A DNA stretch of 64,000 bases from Flavobacteriales bacterium (GTDB lineage: Bacteria > Bacteroidota > Bacteroidia > Flavobacteriales_D > Parvicellaceae), in NCBI GenBank assembly GCA_018401455.1, contig JAGYKU010000004.1:1-64000 (forward strand), given 5' to 3'. Positions 18,676 to 27,679 of this stretch are shown piece by piece. A model generated the notes under the pieces. That model did not search any database, was not told the origin of the DNA, and worked only from the letters and a program-made list of their open reading frames with translations. The first letter of the stretch is position 1. The number at the start of each line of letters is the position of its first letter. The position numbers and the translations under genes were made by a program.

Positions 18676-19762
18676 TGCATTTTAAAAAGACAACAGTGAG
18701 ACAACTAACATTCATATTGACCTTTATCATTTTGACAACTTTTTCGGCTTGCGGACATACAAAGACTAAATCGAATTTTGAGAAATAAATATCGACATTG
18801 AAACAGTTGACTTTATTGAAATAAAAAACAGAGCAGAACATTCCGACACATTGGAAAATAATACAAAACAACTGACAATCGACCAGAAGAAACTATTTGT
18901 TGAGAATTTTAATAGTTCAAAATCAAACGGACTGAGAAAAGCAATTCCACTTTATTTTATTGAAGTTCATTTGAAGGACGGAACTAAAAGAAGTTTTAGA
19001 ATAAACGGACAATACATAAAGGAGAACAACGATTACTGCTTTGACTTGGGTGACAGCAAGTTTATAGAAACAATTTGGAATGAATTAAATCCAAGCCAAT
19101 CAAATACAAAATTCTTCATTAAAGACGAGTCAAGATACTCGCAGACATTTTTAACTGAATTTAAAGCACGACATAGTGTTTATGAGACTGTTTCACTCAT
19201 TGACGACACAATAATCGTAAACAATGACCGAGTTGGGCATATAATCATTCCGACAGATTTACCATTAAATCAACAAGTAACTTATCAAAAGACTGAGAAT
19301 AGCAAGAAACAAGTTTTGACAGTTAAACGAATTAACTACTCGACTTTAGAATATAATTATTACGAAGAATCTAACGGACAGAAAACAAATCAAAGACAAG
19401 GAACAGCAGACCTTGAGCCTGTATTTTATTTTGGAGCAGAAGGAACATTTGAAGACGAAAACGAAAATGTTTATGGAATGAATGAATACATAGACAGTTC
19501 TGAAAAAGACTGTTGGACAAACATTTATTTAGGGGTTGGTAGCATTGAGAAATCTCAAATAACATACGGTTGCGAAACGGACAGAAATTTATTTAACTCA
19601 AAACTATTGACACGGACGAAATGAGAAAAACGCACCATAACATCACCTACACGCAAGCAGGGGTTTCGTGCTTCGTAGGACAGGAAAGTGCTAAATTTGA
19701 AGTTCAGTTCTTCGTAGGAAGTTCAGTGGTAAAAATCCCTGCCTGCGTGTAGCTGAAAAACG
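18670..19762 (+). mobile_element. Integron-like gene cassette 2
   Basis: Starts within GTTATGGTGC (18669-18678); exact reverse complement GCACCATAAC at 19632-19641; ends in hairpin site 19635..19768. Confidence 0.75.
18672..19624 (+). pseudogene. Cassette 2 ORF: probable lipoprotein, interrupted by a one-base frameshift near 18780
   Basis: ATG 18672 gives MVHFKKTTVRQLTFILTFIILTTFSACGHTKTKSNFEK* (stop 18786-18788); remainder continues in another frame (NIDIETVDFIEIKNRAEHSDTLENNTKQLTIDQKK...), annotated as ORF 18851..19624. Confidence 0.6.
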
Positions 19763-19768
19763 TTACAG
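19635..19768 (+). other. attC-like recombination site 2 (134 bp)
   Basis: R'' CCATAAC; arms CTACACGCAAGCAGGGGTTT / AAATCCCTGCCTGCGTGTAG (2 mismatches in 20); R' GTTACAG. Confidence 0.78.
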
Positions 19769-19806
19769 CCAATATTTACAAGACAAAGTTTTGAACACTC
19801 AGAAAA

Positions 19807-21471
19807 ATGAAAAATTATCACATTTTCCCATTTATCATTTCTTTCTTTATTTTCAGTTCCACTTATACTCAACACTCAATTTTGGACAGTGCGTTTCATT
19901 ATGAAGAGATTGAAAATTACTCAAAAGCTGCCAAATTTTACGATTTGTATCTAAAAAATGCAGGTAACCAAGATTCAATGTTTGTCGAAACCAAATTAAA
20001 ATCTGCTGCTATTCAATATATCCTGAACGATTACAAAACTACATTTTCACTGCTTACAGATGCCATTCAGATTAGCAAGAAAATAAAAAATGAAGAGTTA
20101 ATTTTTAAAGCAAATGTTCAATTAGCCAACTTCTATATCATGGAATCAAAATTAAAGCAGGCACAGAAAATTTTTGATGACAATCGACCGATATCAACTT
20201 TTAGTCCTCAAAATGTTTGTTCGTATTATCATCGAAAAGCATTTTTTCACAATCAAAAAAATGAGTTAGATTCTGCCATTTACTTTTCAAACGAAGCCCT
20301 GGAAATTGCTTCACAATATCATCTTCAAGATGCAAAAGGAACAATATTTAATGAACTAGCCAATATCCATCAAAAAAAGGGCGATTATCAAAAAGCTATT
20401 GAGTACTATGATAAAACTTGTTTTATCTATAAAAATAAATTACGCTATTATGCTAACGCCTATTTTAATAAAGCTACGATTTATTATCTACAAGAAAATT
20501 ATACATCTGCTATTCATCACCTGAAAATAAATCTGGAATCAATACAAAACACCAACTGGTCAACCGTTAAAGGACCAATTATGGACTATCTTTCAAAGTC
20601 TTACTTCGCTTTAGGAGATTCTTTAAACGGATACAAATATTTAGCTTTATATAATGAGCAGGTATTGGAAACTAATAATATTGAAAGTAATAAAATTCTT
20701 AATAAACTTCAGGTTGAATATGAAACTGAACAAAAAAGTAAAGAAATTTTAGAACAAAAAGCAATCATTGATTCACATAAAAATTTCAGAAGAAATATTC
20801 TGTTTATTTTCATTTTTTTGCTTGTTCTTATTATTACTTCTTTATTGTTTTATTTTAATATACATAAGAAAAACAAAACATTATCTAATCTTTTAAATGA
20901 AAATGAATTTCTAATGGGAGAAGCCAACCATCGTATTAAAAACAATTTGCAATTAATCGTTTCTTTATTGGCTCATGAAAATGAAAAAATTGAAAACCAT
21001 GATATGAATTCTTTGAGAAGTATTACAAGTAAGATAGAATCTATATCCACACTTCATCAGCAACTCTATATGAATGAAGAAAAAGACACAATAGAATTAT
21101 CTGTTTATTTGAATAATATTTGTTCGAATTTACATTCGATTTTAAGAGCAAAAGAAATTAACCTAAATATAAACTTAAAAGCAATTTCATATGATATTAA
21201 TTCCTCCGTTTATATTGGTTTATTGATTAATGAACTAATCATAAATTCTATAAAACACGCCTTTAATAATAAGCAAATAGACAAAGTTATAAATTTGATT
21301 TTGGAGGTCAATGGAAAAAACGCGAAATTGATTTATCAAGATAACGGTGTAGGTATTTCAAACGATACAAAGCCTCATTTAATTCATTTACTTTGTGCAC
21401 AACTAAAGCAAAAATCATTTATTGATAACAGAAATGGTTTTTATTTTGAAATCTCACTAAACCCTGTGTAG
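19807..21471 (+). CDS. TPR-containing sensor histidine kinase (HisKA_2-type)
   Basis: Signal peptide, TPRs, TM, EANHRIKNNLQLIVSLLAHE, LLINELIINSIKHAF, LIYQDNGVGI. Confidence 0.88.
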   Translation: MKNYHIFPFIISFFIFSSTYTQHSILDSAFHYEEIENYSKAAKFYDLYLKNAGNQDSMFVETKLKSAAIQYILNDYKTTFSLLTDAIQISKKIKNEELIFKANVQLANFYIMESKLKQAQKIFDDNRPISTFSPQNVCSYYHRKAFFHNQKNELDSAIYFSNEALEIASQYHLQDAKGTIFNELANIHQKKGDYQKAIEYYDKTCFIYKNKLRYYANAYFNKATIYYLQENYTSAIHHLKINLESIQNTNWSTVKGPIMDYLSKSYFALGDSLNGYKYLALYNEQVLETNNIESNKILNKLQVEYETEQKSKEILEQKAIIDSHKNFRRNILFIFIFLLVLIITSLLFYFNIHKKNKTLSNLLNENEFLMGEANHRIKNNLQLIVSLLAHENEKIENHDMNSLRSITSKIESISTLHQQLYMNEEKDTIELSVYLNNICSNLHSILRAKEINLNINLKAISYDINSSVYIGLLINELIINSIKHAFNNKQIDKVINLILEVNGKNAKLIYQDNGVGISNDTKPHLIHLLCAQLKQKSFIDNRNGFYFEISLNPV

Positions 21472-21477
21472 AAAATT

Positions 21478-22125
21478 ATGAAAGTAGTTATAATAGAAGA
21501 CGAATATATTGTTGCAGATCACCTCTCTAAAATACTAAAGAAGCATGGTTTTGAAACTATTGCTATGGCTGACAATTTAGTAGATGCCGTTGAAACATTG
21601 AAGCAATTGCCTGATTTATATTTGCTGGATATACGGTTGGCTAATAATCATAACGGAATTGATTTTGGAAAAACACTTCAAACAAAAGTAATTCCTTTCA
21701 TTTATATTACTGCCAACAACGAGTTAGAAGTCATTAAAAAAGCAATAGCAACTCATCCTGAAAGTTATATTACTAAACCATTTAATGAAAGGGATGTAGT
21801 TGCTGCAATTGAATTAGTCAAGTTGAAGAACTTAACTAAAAATCGAATTAAAATTATCACCCCAAAGGGAACCATCAGCCTATTGGAAAAAGAAATATTG
21901 TATTGTAAAGCGGATGGCTCCTATACGAACATCATTACCGCTAATAAAACCTATATTCAACGCCTCTCCCTCAAAGAAATTTCAGAAAAACTAAGTAATA
22001 ATTTTGTACGAGTTCACCACTCGTATTTGGTAAACAAGAATAAAATTACCTCCCAAAAAGCGACCTCACTCTATATAGAAGCTATAGAAATACCTATCTC
22101 TCGTAGCTACAAAAAAAAAATGTAG
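21478..22125 (+). CDS. Response regulator with LytTR DNA-binding domain
   Basis: MKVVIIEDEYIVAD...LYLLDIRL...ITKPFNERDV; LytTR: ILYCKADGSYTNIITANKTYIQRLSLKEISEKL...FVRVHHSYLVNKNKI. Confidence 0.92.
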   Translation: MKVVIIEDEYIVADHLSKILKKHGFETIAMADNLVDAVETLKQLPDLYLLDIRLANNHNGIDFGKTLQTKVIPFIYITANNELEVIKKAIATHPESYITKPFNERDVVAAIELVKLKNLTKNRIKIITPKGTISLLEKEILYCKADGSYTNIITANKTYIQRLSLKEISEKLSNNFVRVHHSYLVNKNKITSQKATSLYIEAIEIPISRSYKKKM

Positions 22126-22233
22126 CGCATTTTTTTATGTCACTTACAACAAAAATCGGTTAGTTGCAACATTTATTTTGGGAGTCTGATTAAAATGTTG
22201 AAAATTTGATCATAGAAAACTTTATACAAGTGA

Positions 22234-23298
22234 ATGATAGAAACATTACAGCCCTTCAGTCTAGTTAACTCTCCGCAATTACCAGAATTATTATTCAAGT
22301 TAAATTGCTCTATTGTATTGTCAACGCATCAGGCTGGAAAAGTTGTGATGCTTAGTCCCAGTGAAGATGGTGAAAGGTTAGTCACATTGCCAAGAAGTTT
22401 CTATAAGCCAATGGGGATTTCTGTTAAGGGTGATAAAATGTTAATTGCGTCCAAAGATGAAGTCATTCTTTTGGAAAACTCGAGAGAACTAGCAGTTCAT
22501 TACCCAAATAAACAAAATACCTATGATAGTCTTTGGCTGCCAAGAGTTACTTTCTATACTGGACAAGTAGATATGCATGATGTTTCTTTCGGTGACGATG
22601 GAATTTACGCTATCAACACCTCTTTTTCTTGTTTATGTAAAGTAGATGGCAACTATAATTTCAATCCTTTATGGACTCCTCCTTTTATTGATAAATTAAT
22701 TTCGGAAGATAGATGCCATTTAAATGGACTAGTTATGCTAAACGGAAAGCCAAAATATGTTACAGCCTTAGGAAAATCGAATACTCAGGAAGGATGGAGA
22801 GACAATATTGTAAATGGAGGTGTTTTAATGGATGTTACTAATGATGAAATTATATTGTCAAATCTTGCCATGCCTCATTCTCCAAGATTTTACAATAACG
22901 AATTGTATCTATTATTATCTGCTTCTGGAGAATTTGTAAAAGTTGACTTAAAAACTAAGTCTTATGAAGTTTTAAAAAAATTTGATGGATTTTGCAGAGG
23001 ACTTTCTTTTTATAAAGATTATGCATTTATTGGTTTCTCTAAACTCAGAAAAAACTCCAGCACTTTTGCTAAACTTCCTTTTAGTGATAAAGCCAATTTT
23101 GCAGGTGTCAAAATTATTCATTTACCAACAAATGCTGAAGTGGGAGAAATGATATACCAAACTAGTGTCGATGAAATATACGATGTAATAGTTCTGGAAG
23201 ATATGATTCGACCTAATATTTTAAACACTATTAATTCTATTCATAAATATTCACTTTCCATACCTGGAAGCACATTTTGGGCTAATCCAGAAACTTAA
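22234..23298 (+). CDS. TIGR03032-like (DUF4915-type) protein
   Basis: STHQAGKVVML...LPRSFYKPMGI...MHDVSFGDDGIYAINTSFSCLCKVD...RCHLNGL...TALGKSNTQEGWR...MPHSPRFYNNELYLLLSASGEF. Confidence 0.75.
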   Translation: MIETLQPFSLVNSPQLPELLFKLNCSIVLSTHQAGKVVMLSPSEDGERLVTLPRSFYKPMGISVKGDKMLIASKDEVILLENSRELAVHYPNKQNTYDSLWLPRVTFYTGQVDMHDVSFGDDGIYAINTSFSCLCKVDGNYNFNPLWTPPFIDKLISEDRCHLNGLVMLNGKPKYVTALGKSNTQEGWRDNIVNGGVLMDVTNDEIILSNLAMPHSPRFYNNELYLLLSASGEFVKVDLKTKSYEVLKKFDGFCRGLSFYKDYAFIGFSKLRKNSSTFAKLPFSDKANFAGVKIIHLPTNAEVGEMIYQTSVDEIYDVIVLEDMIRPNILNTINSIHKYSLSIPGSTFWANPET

Positions 23299-23326
23299 AT
23301 TCTAAAAAAATAAGAAAACTAAAAAA

Positions 23327-26300
23327 ATGAAACAAAACAATTACAACTCTCTGGTTAGTTTGTATTGCAAATACATTCTTAAAAGGAAAAGATTATTTCT
23401 TGCTAATAAAAACGAAAGAAGGCAAGCAATTCTGACAAAGCACATTGATCGCTTATACAAGAGATTAATGGCCATGTCTTTTACAGTAAAGAAGAAAGCA
23501 ATTGCTTCAACATTTGTTTTTGGATCGTTGATTTTTAGTGCTAACAGTTTAAATGCACAAGTTTTTGCTCCTCAAACTTTAAATCCCTTTGGTTTTATTC
23601 AACAACCCGCTAATCAAACAATGAACCCGGCTTTTGTTGATTTAGATGGAGATGGTGATTTAGATTTAGTAAGTGGACAAAATAATTTTTACCAATTTTG
23701 GGAAAATATTGGGTCTGCTTCAAGTATGAATCTTAACTCTCCATTATCAAATCCATTTGGGTTAACTTGGCCTGGAGGTGTTTTTGGACCAGCGCCAACT
23801 TTTGCAGATTTAGATGGGGATGGTGATTTCGACATGATGAGTTCTGGATCAGGAGGAGCTTCTGTAAATGGTGTTTTTTTATATTATGAAAATATTGGCA
23901 CAGCTACAGCGCCCAATTTTGCACCATATGTATCCAACCCTTTTTCATTGACAACCCAAACTGGTGCTTTCAGAATGCACCCAGAGTTTATCGATTTAGA
24001 TAATGATGGAGATTTCGATATAATAATGAGTAGTTATCTTGGAGATATGACATACTTTGAGAATATAGGATCTGCGAGTGCACCATTATTTGGCCCTGCT
24101 CAAGTAAATCCATTTGGGCTTGTTAATGTGAAAGATGCCGTGACAGGATCTGGATCTGGATATTGCGTGCCAACTTTTGGAGATTTAGATGGAGACGGAG
24201 ATTATGATATATTAGTTGGTAGCAACAAAGGGCAACTCTTGTATTATTTTGAGAATATAGGCTCAACAAATTCACCTTTATTCACCACTGGATTAATCAA
24301 CCCCTTTAACTTAGATGCAGGAACATCTTTCCCATCTCCTTGCCTAGTTGATAGTGACAACGATAATGACCTTGATTTATTTTTAGGAGAATTTGATGGA
24401 AATTTAGCTTGGTTTGAAAACATAACTCCTTGTATTGCAGACCAAACAGTAACGGCAACACAATTAACCTTATGTGATAATGGTTCAACCACTATTGATT
24501 TAGGATCTACTGAATTAGGAGTAGATTATTACTTAAGAAATGATTTAAACGATACCGTTGTCGATGGTCCAATAGCTGGAACAGGATCAGGTATTTCTTT
24601 AAATACAGGTACTATTTCCACAACTACTACTTATAATGTTTATTCAGAAGCAGGTTTTTCAGGTGCATTAGCATTTGATGGAGTCGATGATGAGGTTGTA
24701 ATTAGTGGAGGAGGTGCCGCTTATGCGGGTCTAAATATTTGGACAATCGAAGCCTGGGTTAGAGTGCCAATTAACGCCTCAATAACACCATTGTTTTACA
24801 CAAACACCTCTACAATTAGTTATGTAGGGCCTACTATTATGCAAGTAAGAGATGGAAATGGCACTGCTTTAAATACGGCTGGGTTGCCAAACGATGGTGA
24901 ATGGCATCATGTAGCATTCGTTAGTTCTGGTCCTAATAACGCAGTAGCTTATGTCGATGGAGTTTCAATTGCTGTAACACAAAATTTACATGGAGGATTT
25001 AATTCTAGCATGAGTACTAGCGATTTTACTTTAGGAGCCTATAGCGCATCCAATTTTGGATTAATTGATATTGCTGAATATAGATTTTGGACAATTAATA
25101 AGTCACAAGTTGAAATTCAAACTGATATGAATTCAACTTTAGCCGGAACTGAACCAAATCTTGAAATGCTTTTTGAATTTGAAGATGGAACAGGGTCTAA
25201 TATCGCAGTGGACAAAACAGGATCATGGCCAAATGGTGTACTAACTAACATGGACCCTAGTTCTGATTGGATATCCGCCATGCCATCTTGCTCTCTCGAA
25301 ATGACCCAAACAGCAACCGTAACTATTAACAATTCAAGTAGTGGAACAGATACCAGAACTGAATGTAACTCTTACCTGTGGATAGATAACAATACCTACA
25401 CAGCAAGTAATAACATAGCAACGTTCAACATCGTTGGTGGTGCAGCTAATGGTTGTGACTCTTTGGTTACACTTGATTTGACAATTATCAATTCAGCAAC
25501 AGGAACAGATACAAGAACTGAATGTAACTCTTATACTTGGATTGATGGAATCAACTACACTGCAAGCAACAATACTGCAACATATAACATTGTAGGGGGT
25601 GCTGCTAATGGTTGTGATAGTTTGGTAACCCTTGACTTAACAATAATAAACTCTGCTACAGGAACAGATACAAGAACTGAATGTAATTCATACACGTGGA
25701 TTGATGGTGTTAACTATACATCTAGTAACAACTCAGCGACCTTTAACATTGTCGGTGGTGCTGTAAACGGGTGTGATAGTTTGGTAACCCTTGACTTAAC
25801 AATCATAAACTCTGCAACAGGAACAGATACAAGAACAGAATGTAATTCATACACGTGGATTGATGGTGTTAACTATACATCTAGTAACAACACAGCGACT
25901 TTTAACATTGTCGGTGGTGCTGTAAACGGGTGTGATAGTTTAGTAACCCTTGATTTAACAATTAATAATGTTTCAGACCTTACAACAACTACTTCTGGAA
26001 TAACTATTTCTGCTAACAATACAGGAGCAACCTATCAATGGTTGGATTGTGATAACAATAATGCAATTATAACAGGAGAAACAGGACAATCATTTAATGC
26101 TACAATAAATGGTAATTACGCAGTAGAATTATCTGAAAATGGCTGTGTAGATACTTCTGCTTGTGTGGCAATTACAACTGTAGGAATTGTTGAGAATAGT
26201 TTCGAACATAAGCTTACAGTTTATCCAAATCCAACATCTGGAAATTTCTCAATAGATCTTGGTGCAATATATGAATCTTCAGCAGTTTCAATTACTGATA

Positions 26301-26440
26301 TTTCGGGTAAGTTAATTGTTTCAGAAACCATGTCTAAATCACAAGTTCTAAATTTTAATTTAAAAGAACCTGCTGGGATATATATTGTTTCTATTCAATC
26401 TGGAGACAAGAAAGCTATTATTAAACTAATAAAAGAATAA
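23327..26440 (+). CDS. Large secreted T9SS protein: FG-GAP/VCBS-like repeats, LamG-like domain, four tandem 53-aa repeats
   Basis: Repeated DLDGDGDxDxx; LamG-like FDGVDDEVVISGGGAAYAGLNIWTIEAWVRV; GTDTRTECNSYTWIDG... x4; C-terminal LTVYPNPTSGNFSIDLG...IKLIKE. Confidence 0.85.
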   Translation: MKQNNYNSLVSLYCKYILKRKRLFLANKNERRQAILTKHIDRLYKRLMAMSFTVKKKAIASTFVFGSLIFSANSLNAQVFAPQTLNPFGFIQQPANQTMNPAFVDLDGDGDLDLVSGQNNFYQFWENIGSASSMNLNSPLSNPFGLTWPGGVFGPAPTFADLDGDGDFDMMSSGSGGASVNGVFLYYENIGTATAPNFAPYVSNPFSLTTQTGAFRMHPEFIDLDNDGDFDIIMSSYLGDMTYFENIGSASAPLFGPAQVNPFGLVNVKDAVTGSGSGYCVPTFGDLDGDGDYDILVGSNKGQLLYYFENIGSTNSPLFTTGLINPFNLDAGTSFPSPCLVDSDNDNDLDLFLGEFDGNLAWFENITPCIADQTVTATQLTLCDNGSTTIDLGSTELGVDYYLRNDLNDTVVDGPIAGTGSGISLNTGTISTTTTYNVYSEAGFSGALAFDGVDDEVVISGGGAAYAGLNIWTIEAWVRVPINASITPLFYTNTSTISYVGPTIMQVRDGNGTALNTAGLPNDGEWHHVAFVSSGPNNAVAYVDGVSIAVTQNLHGGFNSSMSTSDFTLGAYSASNFGLIDIAEYRFWTINKSQVEIQTDMNSTLAGTEPNLEMLFEFEDGTGSNIAVDKTGSWPNGVLTNMDPSSDWISAMPSCSLEMTQTATVTINNSSSGTDTRTECNSYLWIDNNTYTASNNIATFNIVGGAANGCDSLVTLDLTIINSATGTDTRTECNSYTWIDGINYTASNNTATYNIVGGAANGCDSLVTLDLTIINSATGTDTRTECNSYTWIDGVNYTSSNNSATFNIVGGAVNGCDSLVTLDLTIINSATGTDTRTECNSYTWIDGVNYTSSNNTATFNIVGGAVNGCDSLVTLDLTINNVSDLTTTTSGITISANNTGATYQWLDCDNNNAIITGETGQSFNATINGNYAVELSENGCVDTSACVAITTVGIVENSFEHKLTVYPNPTSGNFSIDLGAIYESSAVSITDISGKLIVSETMSKSQVLNFNLKEPAGIYIVSIQSGDKKAIIKLIKE
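25343..25968 (+). repeat. Four tandem copies of a 159-bp (53-aa) coding repeat
   Basis: GGAACAGATAC at 25343, 25502, 25661, 25820 (exact 159-bp spacing). Confidence 0.95.
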
Positions 26441-26447
26441 AACGATT

Positions 26448-26500
26448 TGCTAACATTGTATAAGTCCCATTAAAACGGGGCTTATACTTGACCGTTATGC
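26448..26500 (+). other. Isolated attC-like hairpin (alternative: terminator of the upstream gene)
   Basis: TGCTAAC ... GTATAAGTCCC / GGGGCTTATAC ... GTTATGC; 11-bp stem with one G-T wobble; no T-tract. Confidence 0.5.
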
Positions 26501-26554
26501 AAGTCTAAATAACAAACCATTGAAAAAAAGTTATGATAAATATTAACAGAACCT

Positions 26555-26923
26555 ATGGACGAAAACGTAAAATTTAATTCTGTAGAAGAGTACTTTAATG
26601 CACAACCTGAAAATGTAAAAAATGTTTTACTTCAAATGAAGCGTTGTATTTTGAAGGTTGTTCCGGAGGCAAAAGCATTATTGAATTATAACATTCCAGC
26701 ATTTGCCTTGATAGAAGATGGAAAAAGAGAACAACAAATTATGATAGCAGGGTATAAAAATCATGTTGGACTTTATCCACACCCAACAACTATCGAAAAG
26801 TTTGAAGCAGAACTAAATGATTACAAAAAAGGTAAAGGTTCTGTTCAATTTCCAATAGACAAACCTTTGCCTGTTGAACTAATTGAAAAAATGGTTGAAT
26901 ACAGATTAAGCCTTTTAACCTAA
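26555..26923 (+). CDS. DUF1801-family protein
   Basis: 122 aa; SVEEYFNAQPENVKNVLLQMKRCILKVVPEAKALLNYNIPAFAL...HVGLYPHPTTIEKF. Confidence 0.8.
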   Translation: MDENVKFNSVEEYFNAQPENVKNVLLQMKRCILKVVPEAKALLNYNIPAFALIEDGKREQQIMIAGYKNHVGLYPHPTTIEKFEAELNDYKKGKGSVQFPIDKPLPVELIEKMVEYRLSLLT

Positions 26924-26925
26924 TT

Positions 26926-27552
26926 ATGAATCCACAAGTAGACAAATATCTCAATGACGGCTGTATGCGATGCAAGTATGGTGGAACACCACAATGTAAA
27001 GTCAATAATTGGCGTGAAGAATTGGAAATGCTTAGACAAATTGTTTTAGAAACTAAATTGACCGAAGAAATAAAGTGGGGCGTACCTGTTTACACCCATA
27101 AAGGTAAAAATATAGTAACTGTAAACGCCCTTAAAGAATCAGCAAACATTGGCTTTTTTAAAGGTGTTTTACTTGAGGACAAACATAAAATACTTCAACA
27201 GCAAGGAAACTTGCAGTCCGACAGGATTATTAAGTTTACTAATACAAAAGATATTGAAAAAGTGAAAGATCTTTTGAAAGTTTACGTTTTGGAAGCGATA
27301 GCAATTGAAGAAAGCGGAAAAAAAGTAGAGTTCAAGAAAAATCCTGAACCAATTCCTCACGAACTAATTAAAGCATTTGAACAAGACATTGTATTTAAAA
27401 AAGCATTTTACGATTTGACACCTGGAAGACAAAGAGGGTATGTCATTCACTTTTCACAACCCAAACAATCACAAACAAGAATAGCACGTATTGAGAAATA
27501 TAAAGAACAAATTTGTAACGGAATAGGACTTAATGACAAGTATAAATCCTGA
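26926..27552 (+). CDS. YdeI/DUF1801-like protein
   Basis: EEIKWGVPVYTHKGKNIVTVNALKESANIGFFKGVLLEDKHKIL...F.DLTPGRQRGYVIHFSQPKQSQTRIARIEKYKEQI. Confidence 0.8.
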   Translation: MNPQVDKYLNDGCMRCKYGGTPQCKVNNWREELEMLRQIVLETKLTEEIKWGVPVYTHKGKNIVTVNALKESANIGFFKGVLLEDKHKILQQQGNLQSDRIIKFTNTKDIEKVKDLLKVYVLEAIAIEESGKKVEFKKNPEPIPHELIKAFEQDIVFKKAFYDLTPGRQRGYVIHFSQPKQSQTRIARIEKYKEQICNGIGLNDKYKS

Positions 27553-27679
27553 TATAAAATCCTCAGTATAATAAGCAGACTTATAATATCACATTGTTTT
27601 AAAAGCAAAATATTTTACAATTAATGTATTAATTTTCAAGAAAATAGTTAATTTAGTAAAAATTTCTAATTCTAGATGT

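Noticed and set aside
25343-25968. Regular direct repeats that could suggest CRISPR
   Set aside because: The 159-bp units are coding, in frame and protein-repeat in nature; no short repeat/unique spacer pattern.
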